From Mycetocola saprophilus (GTDB taxonomy: Bacteria; Actinomycetota; Actinomycetes; Actinomycetales; Microbacteriaceae): 64,000 bases of DNA. The stretch spans positions 744,001 to 808,000 of the forward strand of contig NZ_JOEC01000001.1 in NCBI RefSeq assembly GCF_000718085.1. Direction: 5' to 3'. The notes under the pieces are model-generated. The model ran no database searches. It saw only the letters and a program-made list of their open reading frames with translations, and was not told the origin of the DNA. The position numbers and the translations under genes are program-made. Below, one piece after another: positions 22,602 through 31,545 of this stretch. The stretch's first letter is position 1. The number at the start of each line of letters is the position of its first letter.

Positions 22602-22637
22602 CGATCACTCGGTTCGATTCCGGGTCGATTAATTGGG

Positions 22638-22657
22638 TTAGGTTAGGCTACGCTTAA
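22638..22657. promoter_or_regulatory. DtxR/IdeR-like iron box
   Basis: TTAGGTTAGGCTACGCTTAA matches 16 of 19 positions of the DtxR/IdeR consensus TTAGGTTAGGCTAACCTAA. It lies about 31 bases before the GTG at 22689, where a bound repressor would block transcription. Repression under iron sufficiency is inferred. Confidence 0.75.
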
Positions 22658-22688
22658 CCGTCCCCCGTTATTTGACCCGGAAGTTACC

Positions 22689-24950
22689 GTGCCAATTTCT
22701 CGTACACTCTCCGCGTGGAGCGCCGCCGGCGTTGCCCTCGCGCTGTTTGCCGGAGGCGCGGGTGCCGTCCTGGCACCCGCCACCTCGGCCCTCGCCGCCC
22801 CCGGCGAGGAATCCCCGATCACCACCGCGACCTTCGAGTGGGGCGTTAATGCCGTCTCCCAGGGCACCAGTAACAGCGGTGCCTGCTCGTATTTCGTCGC
22901 GGGTATTGCCGACGGCACCGACGCCGACTACCGCACCACCGAGGGCAATGTGACCCTGCTTAAGCGTGCGGCAAACGGCGACGCGCTGAAGGTCACCCGC
23001 GACAACCGCTGCCTGCCGATGGTCGGCGATGACTCCCGCCAGCGCGCGCTGTTCACCGCCGGCACCGGCCAGCACAACACCGCGACCGGAGAGGCGCATA
23101 TCGCCTGGACCGGCGCGTTTACGATCTACTCCTACGGCGGCCTGGTGCCCTGGTACATCCAGGACCCCGTGCTCGACGTGGATGCCTCCGGACACGGTGT
23201 GATTCGGGCGACCCTGGGCGGCTCGGCCGGCGATCCCGGCGGATCCGGCGCGACCACCCCGCTGACCCCGGTGAAAAACGCGGTCATCCTGGAGCTGGAT
23301 AACGTGAGCATCTCGGGCAATCAGATCCGCTCGACCCCGCACTATGCGGGCGTCGACTACTTCCCGCTGACCGACCCGAAAAACCCGGCGTCCCCGCGCA
23401 GTAAGGACTCGGCGATCTCCCCGGCCACCAAGGCCGCAAACCCGACCGGCTGGGGATCCTGGCCCACCGACATGGTGGACTTCCACTACCGGTCGGGCCT
23501 CACCACCTACTGGCACTCCAGCGGTGGATCGGGGGATGCCAAGAAGGTGCCCTACGGCGTGACCGTCAACCTGGCCGGGGGAGTGCCGGACTATGCCGAC
23601 ATTCAGCCGATCAAAATCACCCAGCAGCCGAGCGGCGTGCAGGCGCTGCCCGGAGATACTGTGACCCTCACCGGCGCGGCCACAACCAACATCCCGATGA
23701 CCTATCAGTGGCAGCGGGCAAATAGCTGGCGCGGCCCCTGGAGCGACATCGACGGCGCCACCGCCACCAGCCTGGTGTTGGCCGATCGCAAGGTGGGCGA
23801 CGCCGCCTACTATCGCCTGAGCGTTCAGGCGGGATCGCTCTCGGCGACCACCTCCGACGCGTTTGTGGATGTGCAGGCGCTCGTGCTGCCCTGGGAGGAC
23901 TCCAAGCCGCGCGACCGCGTGGTCTACGCCGGGTCCCAGGCGTTTGTCACATCGGGCTTCACCGGCTATCCAACCCCGGTTTATGTGCCGCAGCTCAGCC
24001 GTGACGGCGGGGCCACCTGGAACAACGTCCTGCCCGGCGACGGCGTGCTGGAGTCGCGCTCGATGGTCGTGGACGCCGTGCCCGCCGACTGGGACGGTGC
24101 GCAGTACCGCACCCTGGCTCGCAACGGGCACGGCCCCGACGTGGTGAGCAGCATCGGCCACTTCACCGTGCTCCCCGCCCCGACCACGCCCACCCTGCGC
24201 TTGAACGTGGAGAGTCACCCCGTGGGAACCCGGTTCGACGTGACCAAGAACAACGACATCAACGTGCTCGGCGGCGGTTTTGGCACCCCCAAGACCAACC
24301 TGATCTACGGCATCGTGCCCACCGCGAGTTGGAACGCGCGCGAGGCCAACTATCTGGCCGAGGATGCGGTCACCAAGGTCGAGATCGAGCCGGGCTGGAA
24401 CCTGCGCAACGGGTTCTTTGACCGCTCGGTGCGTCCGGCCGCGGGCACCATGAAGCCCGGCGTGGACTACTCGGTGGTGCTGCTCAGCGCGACCCCGGGG
24501 GACCGCAGCCTGGATGCGGCCCTCGCGCTGCCGCTGCTGGCGGCCGCCCCTGAGCCGACCGCTACGCCCGAGCCGACCGCGACGCCTGAGCCGACCGCTA
24601 CGCCCGAGCCGACCGCTACCCCCGAGCCATCCACGAGCCCCGAACCGACCACGCAGCCCACCGCTCAGCCGTCGACGGATCCCACTGCGGGACCCAGCAC
24701 GGAACCGACGGCAACCGTGGACCCGAGCACCGACCCCTCGGGTGTCCCGAGTGCCCGGCCTGGCGTCGGCGGTCAGCCGGGATCTTCCGCGACCGTTCCC
24801 GGAACCCCCACGGGGAACCAGGCGGGAACAGCAGGTGGAGGGCTCGCCCACACCGGCACCTCCTCGCTGCTCGCACTCGGCGGTGCCGGCCTCCTGCTGG
24901 CCTGTGGTGCCGTGGTGGCGCTGCGTGCCCGACGTCGGGACGCGATCTAG
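22689..24950 (+). CDS. Sortase-anchored HtaA-like surface protein (probable haem binding)
   Basis: 753 residues. A signal peptide (about 1-36, cleavage near SALAAPG) is followed by an HtaA-like domain: ATFEWGVNAV, CSYFVAGIADG, then GEAHIAWTGAFTIYSYGGL and WYIQDPVLDVDASG. HtaA domains of corynebacteria capture haem; the usual GHDG-type His appears as Tyr here, so binding is uncertain. An Ig-like domain lies at about 315-400 (QPSGVQALPGDTVTL to GDAAYYRLSVQAG). A Pro/Thr/Glu-rich wall-spanning stalk with 6-residue repeats follows from about 620. The C-terminus has LAHTG, a hydrophobic helix and RARRRDAI: the LAXTG signal of actinobacterial class E sortase. The iron box just upstream fits a role in iron acquisition. 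GTG start with GGAAG before it. Confidence 0.8.
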   Translation: MPISRTLSAWSAAGVALALFAGGAGAVLAPATSALAAPGEESPITTATFEWGVNAVSQGTSNSGACSYFVAGIADGTDADYRTTEGNVTLLKRAANGDALKVTRDNRCLPMVGDDSRQRALFTAGTGQHNTATGEAHIAWTGAFTIYSYGGLVPWYIQDPVLDVDASGHGVIRATLGGSAGDPGGSGATTPLTPVKNAVILELDNVSISGNQIRSTPHYAGVDYFPLTDPKNPASPRSKDSAISPATKAANPTGWGSWPTDMVDFHYRSGLTTYWHSSGGSGDAKKVPYGVTVNLAGGVPDYADIQPIKITQQPSGVQALPGDTVTLTGAATTNIPMTYQWQRANSWRGPWSDIDGATATSLVLADRKVGDAAYYRLSVQAGSLSATTSDAFVDVQALVLPWEDSKPRDRVVYAGSQAFVTSGFTGYPTPVYVPQLSRDGGATWNNVLPGDGVLESRSMVVDAVPADWDGAQYRTLARNGHGPDVVSSIGHFTVLPAPTTPTLRLNVESHPVGTRFDVTKNNDINVLGGGFGTPKTNLIYGIVPTASWNAREANYLAEDAVTKVEIEPGWNLRNGFFDRSVRPAAGTMKPGVDYSVVLLSATPGDRSLDAALALPLLAAAPEPTATPEPTATPEPTATPEPTATPEPSTSPEPTTQPTAQPSTDPTAGPSTEPTATVDPSTDPSGVPSARPGVGGQPGSSATVPGTPTGNQAGTAGGGLAHTGTSSLLALGGAGLLLACGAVVALRARRRDAI
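24552..24623 (+). repeat. 18-bp tandem repeat encoding the wall-spanning stalk
   Basis: Four in-frame copies of an 18-base unit close to GAGCCGACCGCTACGCCC encode EPTATP repeats. The unit then degenerates into further Pro/Thr/Ser-rich sequence. Copy number may vary between strains by slippage without changing frame. Confidence 0.85.
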
Positions 24951-25109
24951 CCGCGCCAACCCCGCAAAACCCATCGCGGCGGGCGCCGATCCTGTAGTGC
25001 ACGCCGCGGCGTGCGCCGACCCCGCACCAGGGTCCCGCCCCGCACACCGACCCTTCGGTGCGCACCGGACGCCCCGCGTGCATAACCGGCGTGCATCCCG
25101 CGACACCCG

Positions 25110-25142
25110 CCCCGCGCCTCGACCCGGTTCCGAGGCGCGGGG
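25110..25142. terminator. Strong hairpin after the surface protein gene
   Basis: CCCCGCGCCTCG pairs perfectly with CGAGGCGCGGGG over 12 bp with a nine-base loop, followed by TCGTGCTTT. The stretch 24951-25109 before it holds further GC-rich palindromes (for example GCACGCCGCGGCGTGC) and no gene that I can support. Confidence 0.65.
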
Positions 25143-25459
25143 TCGTGCTTTCAGCAAGCAGAGGGGTTCCCGAACGCTCGCTGGGACCGCCCCGAGAACC
25201 GAACGCGTGAATCGAGCCTGTGGATGCGCTCATAAACTGGCGACACGCCGAGATGTCCCAGATTCGTTCAATGAGGCCGCGTTAAGGGTTTAACGCGCAA
25301 AAGTCCCGAAAATTCGCCGCACGGCTACCCACCGTCCATAGCACGGATGTAACACTTGTGTTTCGGCCGCGCGGAGGAAGGCCCGGGGGCCCGAAACATT
25401 AGGTAACGTTTGGCACAGACCCTCGCGATCGGCGAGGACGCATTCTGGAGGTCTAACCC
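25143..25459 (+). promoter_or_regulatory. Upstream regulatory region of the nucleoside uptake operon
   Basis: 317 bases with no gene. Two inverted repeats look like operators: GCGTTAA-GGGT-TTAACGC at 25279-25296 (perfect 7-base arms) and AACAC-TT-GTGTT at 25351-25362. TTAGGTAACGT near 25399-25409 may hold the -10 element. TGGAGGT ahead of the GTG at 25460 is a good ribosome binding site. Which regulator binds is not visible; a nucleoside-responsive repressor is a guess. Confidence 0.4.
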
Positions 25460-26542
25460 GTGACTATTTCCGTTCGTAAGGCGGCCGCCGCCGGTATCGC
25501 CGGGCTCGGCGTTATCGCGCTTTTGGCTGGCTGTGGCCAGGCACCCACCAAGCCTGCTGAGGGCGGTGCTGCCGACAGCAAGTTCCTGCCCTGCATCGTT
25601 TCCGACTCCGGTGGATTCGATGACAAGTCGTTCAACCAGTCCAGCTACGAGGGCCTGGTTGAGGCCGCGAAGAAGCTGGGCGTCAAGCCCAAGGAAGTGC
25701 AGTCGGACAAGGACGACGACTACGCACCCAACATGACCAGCCTGGTTGATCAGAACTGCTCGATCATCTTCAGCGTTGGTTTCAAGCTGTCGGACGCCAC
25801 CAAGGTTGCCGCTACCGCTAACCCGAAGATCCACTTCGTGACCCTTGACGACAACCAGGTTGACCTGCCCAACGTCAAGCACATGATCTATGACACCGCC
25901 GAGGCTTCCTTCCTCGCCGGCTACACCGCCGCCTCCTACTCGAAGACAGGCGTTGTCGGCACCTTCGGTGGTATGCAGCTGCCGACCGTGACCATCTTCA
26001 TGGATGGCTTCGCCGATGGCGTGAAGTACTTCAACGAGCAGAAGGGCAAGGACGTTCAGGTCCGCGGCTGGAACGTTGACACCCAGAACGGTTCGTTCAC
26101 CGGTGACTTCGCCGCCAACGACACCGCCAAGCAGGTTGCCGCCGGTCTGATTGAGCAGAACGTCGACGTCATCATGCCCGTGGGTGGACCGGTCTTCCAG
26201 TCCGCAATCACCGCGATCAAGGACTCCAAGAAGGACGTCGCCATGATCGGTGTGGACGCGGACCTCTACGAGACCGCTCCGGCCGACAAGGACCTGTACC
26301 TGACCTCGGTGCTGAAGCAGATGAAGTCCGGAACCAATGACATCGTGACCCAGGCCGGCAAGGGCAAGTTCGACGCCACCGCCTACATCGGTACCCTGGA
26401 GAACAACGGCGTTGGCCTGGCTCCGTTCCACGACTTCGAAAGCAAGGTTGACCCCAAGCTGCAGGACGAGCTGGACACCATCAAGAAGGGCATCATCGAC
26501 GGCTCGATCGTCGTGAAGTCCCCCTCGTCGCCGAAGAAGTAA
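25460..26542 (+). CDS. BMP-family nucleoside-binding lipoprotein
   Basis: 360 residues, the substrate-binding component of a nucleoside ABC importer (BmpA/PnrA type), anchored to the outer face of the membrane. Lipobox LLAGC with Cys25. The family core starts at FLPCIVSDSGGFDDKSFNQS and continues with VGFKLSDATKVAA and a Gly-rich strand VMPVGGPVFQSAI. Next come an ATPase with two nucleotide-binding domains and two permeases, then cdd and deoA, so the ligands are most likely nucleosides. A strong hairpin separates it from the ATPase gene, as is common where the binding protein is made in excess. Confidence 0.93.
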   Translation: MTISVRKAAAAGIAGLGVIALLAGCGQAPTKPAEGGAADSKFLPCIVSDSGGFDDKSFNQSSYEGLVEAAKKLGVKPKEVQSDKDDDYAPNMTSLVDQNCSIIFSVGFKLSDATKVAATANPKIHFVTLDDNQVDLPNVKHMIYDTAEASFLAGYTAASYSKTGVVGTFGGMQLPTVTIFMDGFADGVKYFNEQKGKDVQVRGWNVDTQNGSFTGDFAANDTAKQVAAGLIEQNVDVIMPVGGPVFQSAITAIKDSKKDVAMIGVDADLYETAPADKDLYLTSVLKQMKSGTNDIVTQAGKGKFDATAYIGTLENNGVGLAPFHDFESKVDPKLQDELDTIKKGIIDGSIVVKSPSSPKK

Positions 26543-26562
26543 TTTTCGGCACGTAGTACAGC

Positions 26563-26604
26563 CGCGTCCGGGGGAGCGAAACACCATTCGTTCCCCCGGA
26601 CGCG
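26563..26604 (+). terminator. Intercistronic hairpin after the BMP gene (attenuator-like)
   Basis: The segment from CGCGTCCGGGGGAGCGAA pairs with TTCGTTCCCCCGGACGCG over 18 positions with one G-U pair and a six-base loop. No long T run follows. It may stabilise the upstream message or partly terminate, lowering expression of the downstream transporter genes relative to the binding protein. Confidence 0.6.
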
Positions 26605-26670
26605 TGCCCCGTTATTCGGCCAGACCCCGGTCGAATTCGCCTTGTACCCCGCTGTACTGAGAAGGACAGA

Positions 26671-28206
26671 ATGAAACTCGAACTTCGCGGGATCACCAAG
26701 AAATTTGGTGCCTTTACCGCAAACGACCGGATCAACCTGGTGGTTGAACCCGGTCAGATTCACTGCTTGCTGGGCGAAAACGGCGCCGGCAAGTCCACCC
26801 TGATGAACGTGCTCTACGGTCTGTATCAGGCCGATGGCGGCGAAATCCTGCTGGACGATGAGGTTCAGCAGTTTGCCGGTCCCGGTGACGCCATGCGCGC
26901 CGGCATCGGCATGGTGCACCAGCACTTCATGCTGGTGCCGGTCTTCACCGTCGCCGAGAACGTCATCCTGGGTCACGAGCAGGCCGGGTTCGCCGGCGTG
27001 CTCAAGATGAAGGAGGCGCGCGCCCGCGTGCGCGAGATCTCCGCACGCTTCGGATTCGATGTGGACCCCGACGCCCGAGTGGGAGACCTCCCGGTTGGTG
27101 TGCAGCAGCGTGTGGAAATCATCAAGGCGCTCTCCCAGGATGCCCGCGTGCTGGTCTTCGATGAGCCCACGGCCGTGCTGACCCCGCAGGAAACCGACGA
27201 GCTGATGGCGATCATGCAGCAGCTGCGTGCCGAGGGTCGCTCGATCGTGTTCATCACCCACAAGCTGCGCGAGGTGCGCGAGGTGGCCGACGCCATCACC
27301 GTGATCCGCCTCGGCAAGATCGTGGGCGAGGCGGACCCGACCGCGAGCAACGCCGAGCTGGCCGCGCTCATGGTGGGCCGCTCGGTGGACCTCACCGTGC
27401 ACAAGGAGCCCGCCAAGCCGGGCAGTGAGGTGCTCAAGGTCTCGGGCCTGACGGTCCTGGACGAGAACGGCCTCAAGGTTGTCAACGACGTGTCCTTCTC
27501 GCTGCGTCAGGGCGAGATCCTCGCCATCGCCGGCGTGCAGGGCAACGGTCAGACCGAGCTCACCGAGGCACTGCTGGGACTCCAGCAGAAGGTGTCCGGC
27601 AGCATCACGCTGAACGGCAGCGAGATCCTGGGCACCAGCGTGCGCAGCATCCTGGATGCCGGCGTGGGATTTGTCCCCGAGGACCGCAACCGGGACGGCC
27701 TGATCGCCGAGTTCACGATCGCCGAAAACCTGATGCTCGACCGCTCGACCGGTGCCCCCTTCGTGAAGGCCGGCAGCGTGCAGCGCGAGTACCGCGATGC
27801 CTTCGCCACCGAGAAGCGCACCGAGTTCGACATCCGCTCGGGCAGCATCAACTCGTTTGCGAGTGAGCTGTCCGGTGGTAACCAGCAGAAGGTTGTGCTG
27901 GCCCGCGAGCTCAGCCGCGACCTGGCCCTGTTCGTGGCCGCCCAGCCGACCCGCGGCATCGACGTGGGTTCGATCGAGTTTGTGCACAAGCGGATGGTTG
28001 CCACCCGTGACGCCGGCGTGCCGGTGATCGTGGTCTCGACCGAGCTGGATGAGGTGGTGGCCCTGGCCGACCGCATCGCCGTAATGTATCGGGGAGAGAT
28101 CGTGGGCATCGTGCCCGCGAACACCCCGCGTGAGGTTCTCGGCCTGATGATGGCCGGCGAACGTCACGCCGAAGAAACCGACGCGAGTGCCGAGGTGTCC
28201 GCGTGA
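26671..28206 (+). CDS. Nucleoside ABC transporter, double ATP-binding protein
   Basis: 511 residues with two ABC domains in tandem, as in sugar/nucleoside importers of the CUT2-like class (YufO/NupA type). Domain 1 has a complete Walker A, GENGAGKSTLMN, and the Walker B region VLVFDEPTAVL. Its signature loop is LPVGVQQRVEI. Domain 2 has a degenerate P-loop GVQGNGQTELTE and the signature LSGGNQQKVVLARE, the usual asymmetry of the family. The ATG at 26671 follows GAGAAGGACA. Its last four bases overlap the first permease gene (GTGA). Confidence 0.95.
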   Translation: MKLELRGITKKFGAFTANDRINLVVEPGQIHCLLGENGAGKSTLMNVLYGLYQADGGEILLDDEVQQFAGPGDAMRAGIGMVHQHFMLVPVFTVAENVILGHEQAGFAGVLKMKEARARVREISARFGFDVDPDARVGDLPVGVQQRVEIIKALSQDARVLVFDEPTAVLTPQETDELMAIMQQLRAEGRSIVFITHKLREVREVADAITVIRLGKIVGEADPTASNAELAALMVGRSVDLTVHKEPAKPGSEVLKVSGLTVLDENGLKVVNDVSFSLRQGEILAIAGVQGNGQTELTEALLGLQQKVSGSITLNGSEILGTSVRSILDAGVGFVPEDRNRDGLIAEFTIAENLMLDRSTGAPFVKAGSVQREYRDAFATEKRTEFDIRSGSINSFASELSGGNQQKVVLARELSRDLALFVAAQPTRGIDVGSIEFVHKRMVATRDAGVPVIVVSTELDEVVALADRIAVMYRGEIVGIVPANTPREVLGLMMAGERHAEETDASAEVSA

Positions 28207-29699
28207 ACGAGGAGCCCATGAACCCCGAAAACGAGGCCGAGCAGCCCGCGACGCGCGCCGAGCGCCGTCGTCAGGAAGCCGAGAGCGCCGAGGCACACCA
28301 GCACCACGTGGAGGAGGTTGAGGAGGCAATCCTCGCCGCCACCGAAACCGAGCCGGTCGCCTCCGAGGCGGCCTCCGCTCCCGTAGCCTCGGCTCCGGTA
28401 GCTGCTCCTGCGGCCAAGGCCGCGACCAAGGCACAGCAGAAGGCGGCGGCCAAGGCCGTTGCCGAGGGGGAGGCCAAGCCCTCCGCCGATGAGCCGGCCA
28501 CCAACCGCGTGCTGCGCGAGATCATGAACGGCCCGATCGTCCTGACGATCCTCGCCGTTCTGGTCTCCTTCATCATCGGTGGCATCCTGATCGCGCTGAC
28601 CAACAGCGAAGTCCAGGAAACCGCCGGATACTTCTTCGCCCAGCCCGGAGACTTCTTCGGTGCCGTGTGGAACGCGGTGTCCGGTGCCTACAGCTCGCTG
28701 TTCCAGGGCGCGATCTACAACTTCGGTCGGGATGACTTCGCCAGCGGCATTCGTCCGCTGACCGACACCCTGACCTACGCGACCCCGCTGATCGCGGCCG
28801 GTCTGGGCGTGGGCCTCGCCTTCCGCGTGGGCCTGTTCAACATCGGTGGTCGTGGCCAGATGCTGGTGGCCGCCGCTGCCGCCGGCTGGGTCGGATTCTC
28901 CTTCCCGATGCCGATGTGGATCCACCTGCCCGTCGCAATCCTCGCGGGTCTGGCGGCCGGCGCAATCTGGGGTGGCATCGTCGGATTCCTCAAGGCGCGC
29001 ACCGGCGCGCACGAGGTGATCCTGACGATCATGCTCAACTACATCGCCTTCTACCTGATCTCCTTCATGCTGCGCACCCAGGGCCTGCTGCAGGCACCGG
29101 GTTCGGTCAACCCGAAGTCGCCCCCGATGCTGGAGACCGCGGTTCTGCCGGCGATCCTCGGCCCCAACTACAAGCTGCACGCCGGCTTCATCATCGTGGT
29201 CCTGGCGACCGCGGGTGTGTGGTGGCTGCTGAACCGCTCGAGCACCGGTTTCCGGTTCCGTGCGGTGGGTACCAACCCCAACGCCGCGCTGGTGGCCGGT
29301 GTCAACGTCAAGTCCACCTACATGTGGGCGATGGCCCTCGCCGGTGGTCTGGTTGGTCTGGCCGGTGTGATGCAGATCCTCGGCACGACCCCGGATGGAA
29401 TGACCTCCGGCATCGACGCCGGTATCGGATTCGATGCGATCACCGTGGCCCTGCTGGGACGCTCGCGTCCGTGGGGTATCTTCGCCGCCGGTATCCTCTT
29501 TGGTGCCTTCAAGGCCGGCGGGTTCGCCATGCAGGCCGCCGAGGGTGTCTCGGTGGACATCGTGGGAGTGGTTCAGTCGCTCATCGTGCTGTTCATCGCC
29601 GCACCGCCGCTAATCCGCGCCATCTTCTTCATCCCCTCGGCCGACGGCAAGCTCAAGCGCCGTCCGCTGCGTCGCAACTCTAAGGCGGTCTCGGCATGA
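28203..29699 (+). CDS. Nucleoside ABC transporter permease 1 with long charged N-terminus
   Basis: 498 residues. The C-terminal part from about residue 105 is a branched-chain/nucleoside permease (BPD_transp_2 type) with about nine to ten membrane segments; GLFNIGGRGQMLVAAA and GAHEVILTIMLNYIAFYL are typical coupling and core motifs. The first 100 residues are a soluble, Ala/Glu/Lys-rich, probably helical or disordered extension not found in minimal family members. GTG at 28203 overlaps the ATPase stop; the ATG at 28218 is a possible alternative that removes five residues. The last four bases overlap permease 2. Confidence 0.9.
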   Translation: MNEEPMNPENEAEQPATRAERRRQEAESAEAHQHHVEEVEEAILAATETEPVASEAASAPVASAPVAAPAAKAATKAQQKAAAKAVAEGEAKPSADEPATNRVLREIMNGPIVLTILAVLVSFIIGGILIALTNSEVQETAGYFFAQPGDFFGAVWNAVSGAYSSLFQGAIYNFGRDDFASGIRPLTDTLTYATPLIAAGLGVGLAFRVGLFNIGGRGQMLVAAAAAGWVGFSFPMPMWIHLPVAILAGLAAGAIWGGIVGFLKARTGAHEVILTIMLNYIAFYLISFMLRTQGLLQAPGSVNPKSPPMLETAVLPAILGPNYKLHAGFIIVVLATAGVWWLLNRSSTGFRFRAVGTNPNAALVAGVNVKSTYMWAMALAGGLVGLAGVMQILGTTPDGMTSGIDAGIGFDAITVALLGRSRPWGIFAAGILFGAFKAGGFAMQAAEGVSVDIVGVVQSLIVLFIAAPPLIRAIFFIPSADGKLKRRPLRRNSKAVSA

Positions 29700-31024
29700 G
29701 CGCACACAACAACAACGGGGTCGTGACCCCCGCGGCCGACGCCGCGATCAGTGAGGTGCTGGAGAAGAAGGAGCTGCGCAGCTGGAAGGCGGCAATCGCG
29801 CTGGGCGTGTTCAGCCTCGTGTCGATCCTGCTGTTCCTGGTGTTCCCGCGTCACGGTGAGACCGGGTTCCGCTGGTCCAATAAGGACGACCTGATCAGCC
29901 TGCCGACCTGGAATACCGATGCCGCCCTGACCGGGCAGGTGGTGACCGTCCTGCTGATCATCCTGACCGCGGTGGTGGTCTGGGCAACGCTCAAGACCGG
30001 AACGCTGATCCCGCGCACCCGTCGCATCATCGTGACCGCCGCGGTCATCGTCTTCGCCGTCGCCTTCATGGTGGCCTTCCTGGCCTGGGCCATGGTGGGC
30101 AACAACGTGCCGGTGACCGGCCTCCTGCTGGGTACCGTGAGCCTCAGCGTGCCGCTGATCTTCGGTGCGATGGGTGGCGTGATCTCCGAGCGTGTGGGTG
30201 TGGTCAACGTCGCCATCGAGGGTCAGCTGCTGGCCGGTGCGTTCTGCTCGGCCATGGTCGCCTCGCTGACCGGTAGCCCCTGGGTGGGTCTGCTCGCGGC
30301 GATGGTCGCCGGCGTGCTGGTGAGCTTTGTGCTCGCCGCCTTCGCGATCAAGTACCTGGTGGACCAGGTCATCGTCGGTGTGGTGCTGAACGTGCTGGTC
30401 ACCGGGCTGACCTCGTTCCTCTACTCCTCGGTGTTGACCAAGGATGCCGCGACGCTGAACACCGCGCCGCGTCTGTCTCCGGTGGCCATCCCCGGCCTGA
30501 GCGAGATTCCGGTCATCGGACCGGTTCTGTTCAACCAGTCGGCCCTGGTCTACGTGATGTACATCGTGGTGGCCCTGGTCTTCCTTGGACTGTTCAAGAC
30601 CCGCTGGGGCCTGCGCCTGCGCGCCGTGGGTGAGCACCCCAAGGCCGCCGACACCGTGGGTATTAACGTGGCTCGCACCCGGTTCTGGAACGTCTCGCTG
30701 GCAGGTGCCATCGCCGGTCTGGGTGGTGCCTACTTCACCCTGGTGTCGGTGGGCTCGTTCCAGAAGGAAATGGTTGCCGGTGCCGGATTCATCGCCCTTG
30801 CGGCCGTGATCTTCGGTCGCTGGGACCCGATCCGCGCGACCCTGGCCGCGCTGCTGTTCGGGTTCGCCTCGAACCTGCAGAACGTGCTGGCGGCCGTGGG
30901 ATCCCCGGTTCCCAGCGAGTTCATGCTCATGCTGCCCTACGTGGTGACCATCCTGGCGGTGGCCGGTCTCGTGGGCCAATCGGTGGGCCCGGCCGCGTCC
31001 GGCAAGCCCTATATCAAGGGATAG
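29696..31024 (+). CDS. Nucleoside ABC transporter permease 2
   Basis: 442 residues, second membrane subunit of the importer. Hydrophobic segments run throughout; GAMGGVISERVGVVNVAIEG is the conserved family motif, paralleled by GLFNIGGRGQ in permease 1, and GLRLRAVGEHPKAADTVGIN is the cytoplasmic coupling loop. ATGA overlap with permease 1; cdd starts two bases after its stop. Confidence 0.94.
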   Translation: MSAHNNNGVVTPAADAAISEVLEKKELRSWKAAIALGVFSLVSILLFLVFPRHGETGFRWSNKDDLISLPTWNTDAALTGQVVTVLLIILTAVVVWATLKTGTLIPRTRRIIVTAAVIVFAVAFMVAFLAWAMVGNNVPVTGLLLGTVSLSVPLIFGAMGGVISERVGVVNVAIEGQLLAGAFCSAMVASLTGSPWVGLLAAMVAGVLVSFVLAAFAIKYLVDQVIVGVVLNVLVTGLTSFLYSSVLTKDAATLNTAPRLSPVAIPGLSEIPVIGPVLFNQSALVYVMYIVVALVFLGLFKTRWGLRLRAVGEHPKAADTVGINVARTRFWNVSLAGAIAGLGGAYFTLVSVGSFQKEMVAGAGFIALAAVIFGRWDPIRATLAALLFGFASNLQNVLAAVGSPVPSEFMLMLPYVVTILAVAGLVGQSVGPAASGKPYIKG

Positions 31025-31026
31025 TC

Positions 31027-31434
31027 ATGTCCGACGCTATTGACTGGGATGCCCTGCACGCACACGCGGTGGCGGCGATGGAGCGCTCCTACAGCCCGTA
31101 CTCGAAGTTCCCGGTGGGCGCCGCGGCGATCACCGATGGCGGCCGGATCGTCTCCGGTTGCAACATCGAGAACGCCAGCTATGGGGTGACCCTGTGTGCC
31201 GAGTGCTCGCTGGTTTCCGACCTGATCATGGGGGGCGGCGGCAAGCTTGTCGCGTTCGCCTGTGTGGATGGGAACGGCGCGGTACTGATGCCCTGCGGTC
31301 GCTGCCGGCAGCTGCTGTTTGAGCACTCCGCCGAGGGCATGCTGCTCAACACCCTCTCGGGGATTCGCACCATCGAGGAGGTGCTGCCCGATGCGTTCGG
31401 GCCGCGCACCCTGGTGGAGTACGCGGGCGAGTAG
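31027..31434 (+). CDS. cdd: Cytidine deaminase
   Basis: 135 residues. Deaminates cytidine and deoxycytidine to uridine and deoxyuridine. The zinc site is visible as CAEC (proton-shuttling Glu) in ASYGVTLCAECSLVSDL and PCGRCRQLL, the tetrameric small-form arrangement; substrate-binding NIENASYG is present. Placement directly after the transporter genes ties uptake to salvage. A hairpin follows at 31468-31500. Confidence 0.96.
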   Translation: MSDAIDWDALHAHAVAAMERSYSPYSKFPVGAAAITDGGRIVSGCNIENASYGVTLCAECSLVSDLIMGGGGKLVAFACVDGNGAVLMPCGRCRQLLFEHSAEGMLLNTLSGIRTIEEVLPDAFGPRTLVEYAGE

Positions 31435-31467
31435 CCCCTCCGTTTCACCTCAATTTCACAGTGCCTC

Positions 31468-31500
31468 CAGCGGCGATCCGACACAATCGGGTCGCCGCTG
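31468..31500 (+). terminator. Hairpin between cdd and deoA
   Basis: CAGCGGCGATCCGA pairs with TCGGGTCGCCGCTG over 14 positions with one G-U pair and a short loop. It lies 46 bases before deoA, so it may terminate partly or process the message rather than separate two operons fully. Confidence 0.5.
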
Positions 31501-31545
31501 TGTGGCATCCGGGCCGAAATACTCGGCACAAATAAAGGAGCGAAG

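Noticed and set aside
24552..24623. CRISPR-like repeat
   Set aside because: The 18-base units are directly adjacent without spacers and encode an in-frame Pro/Thr/Glu stalk.
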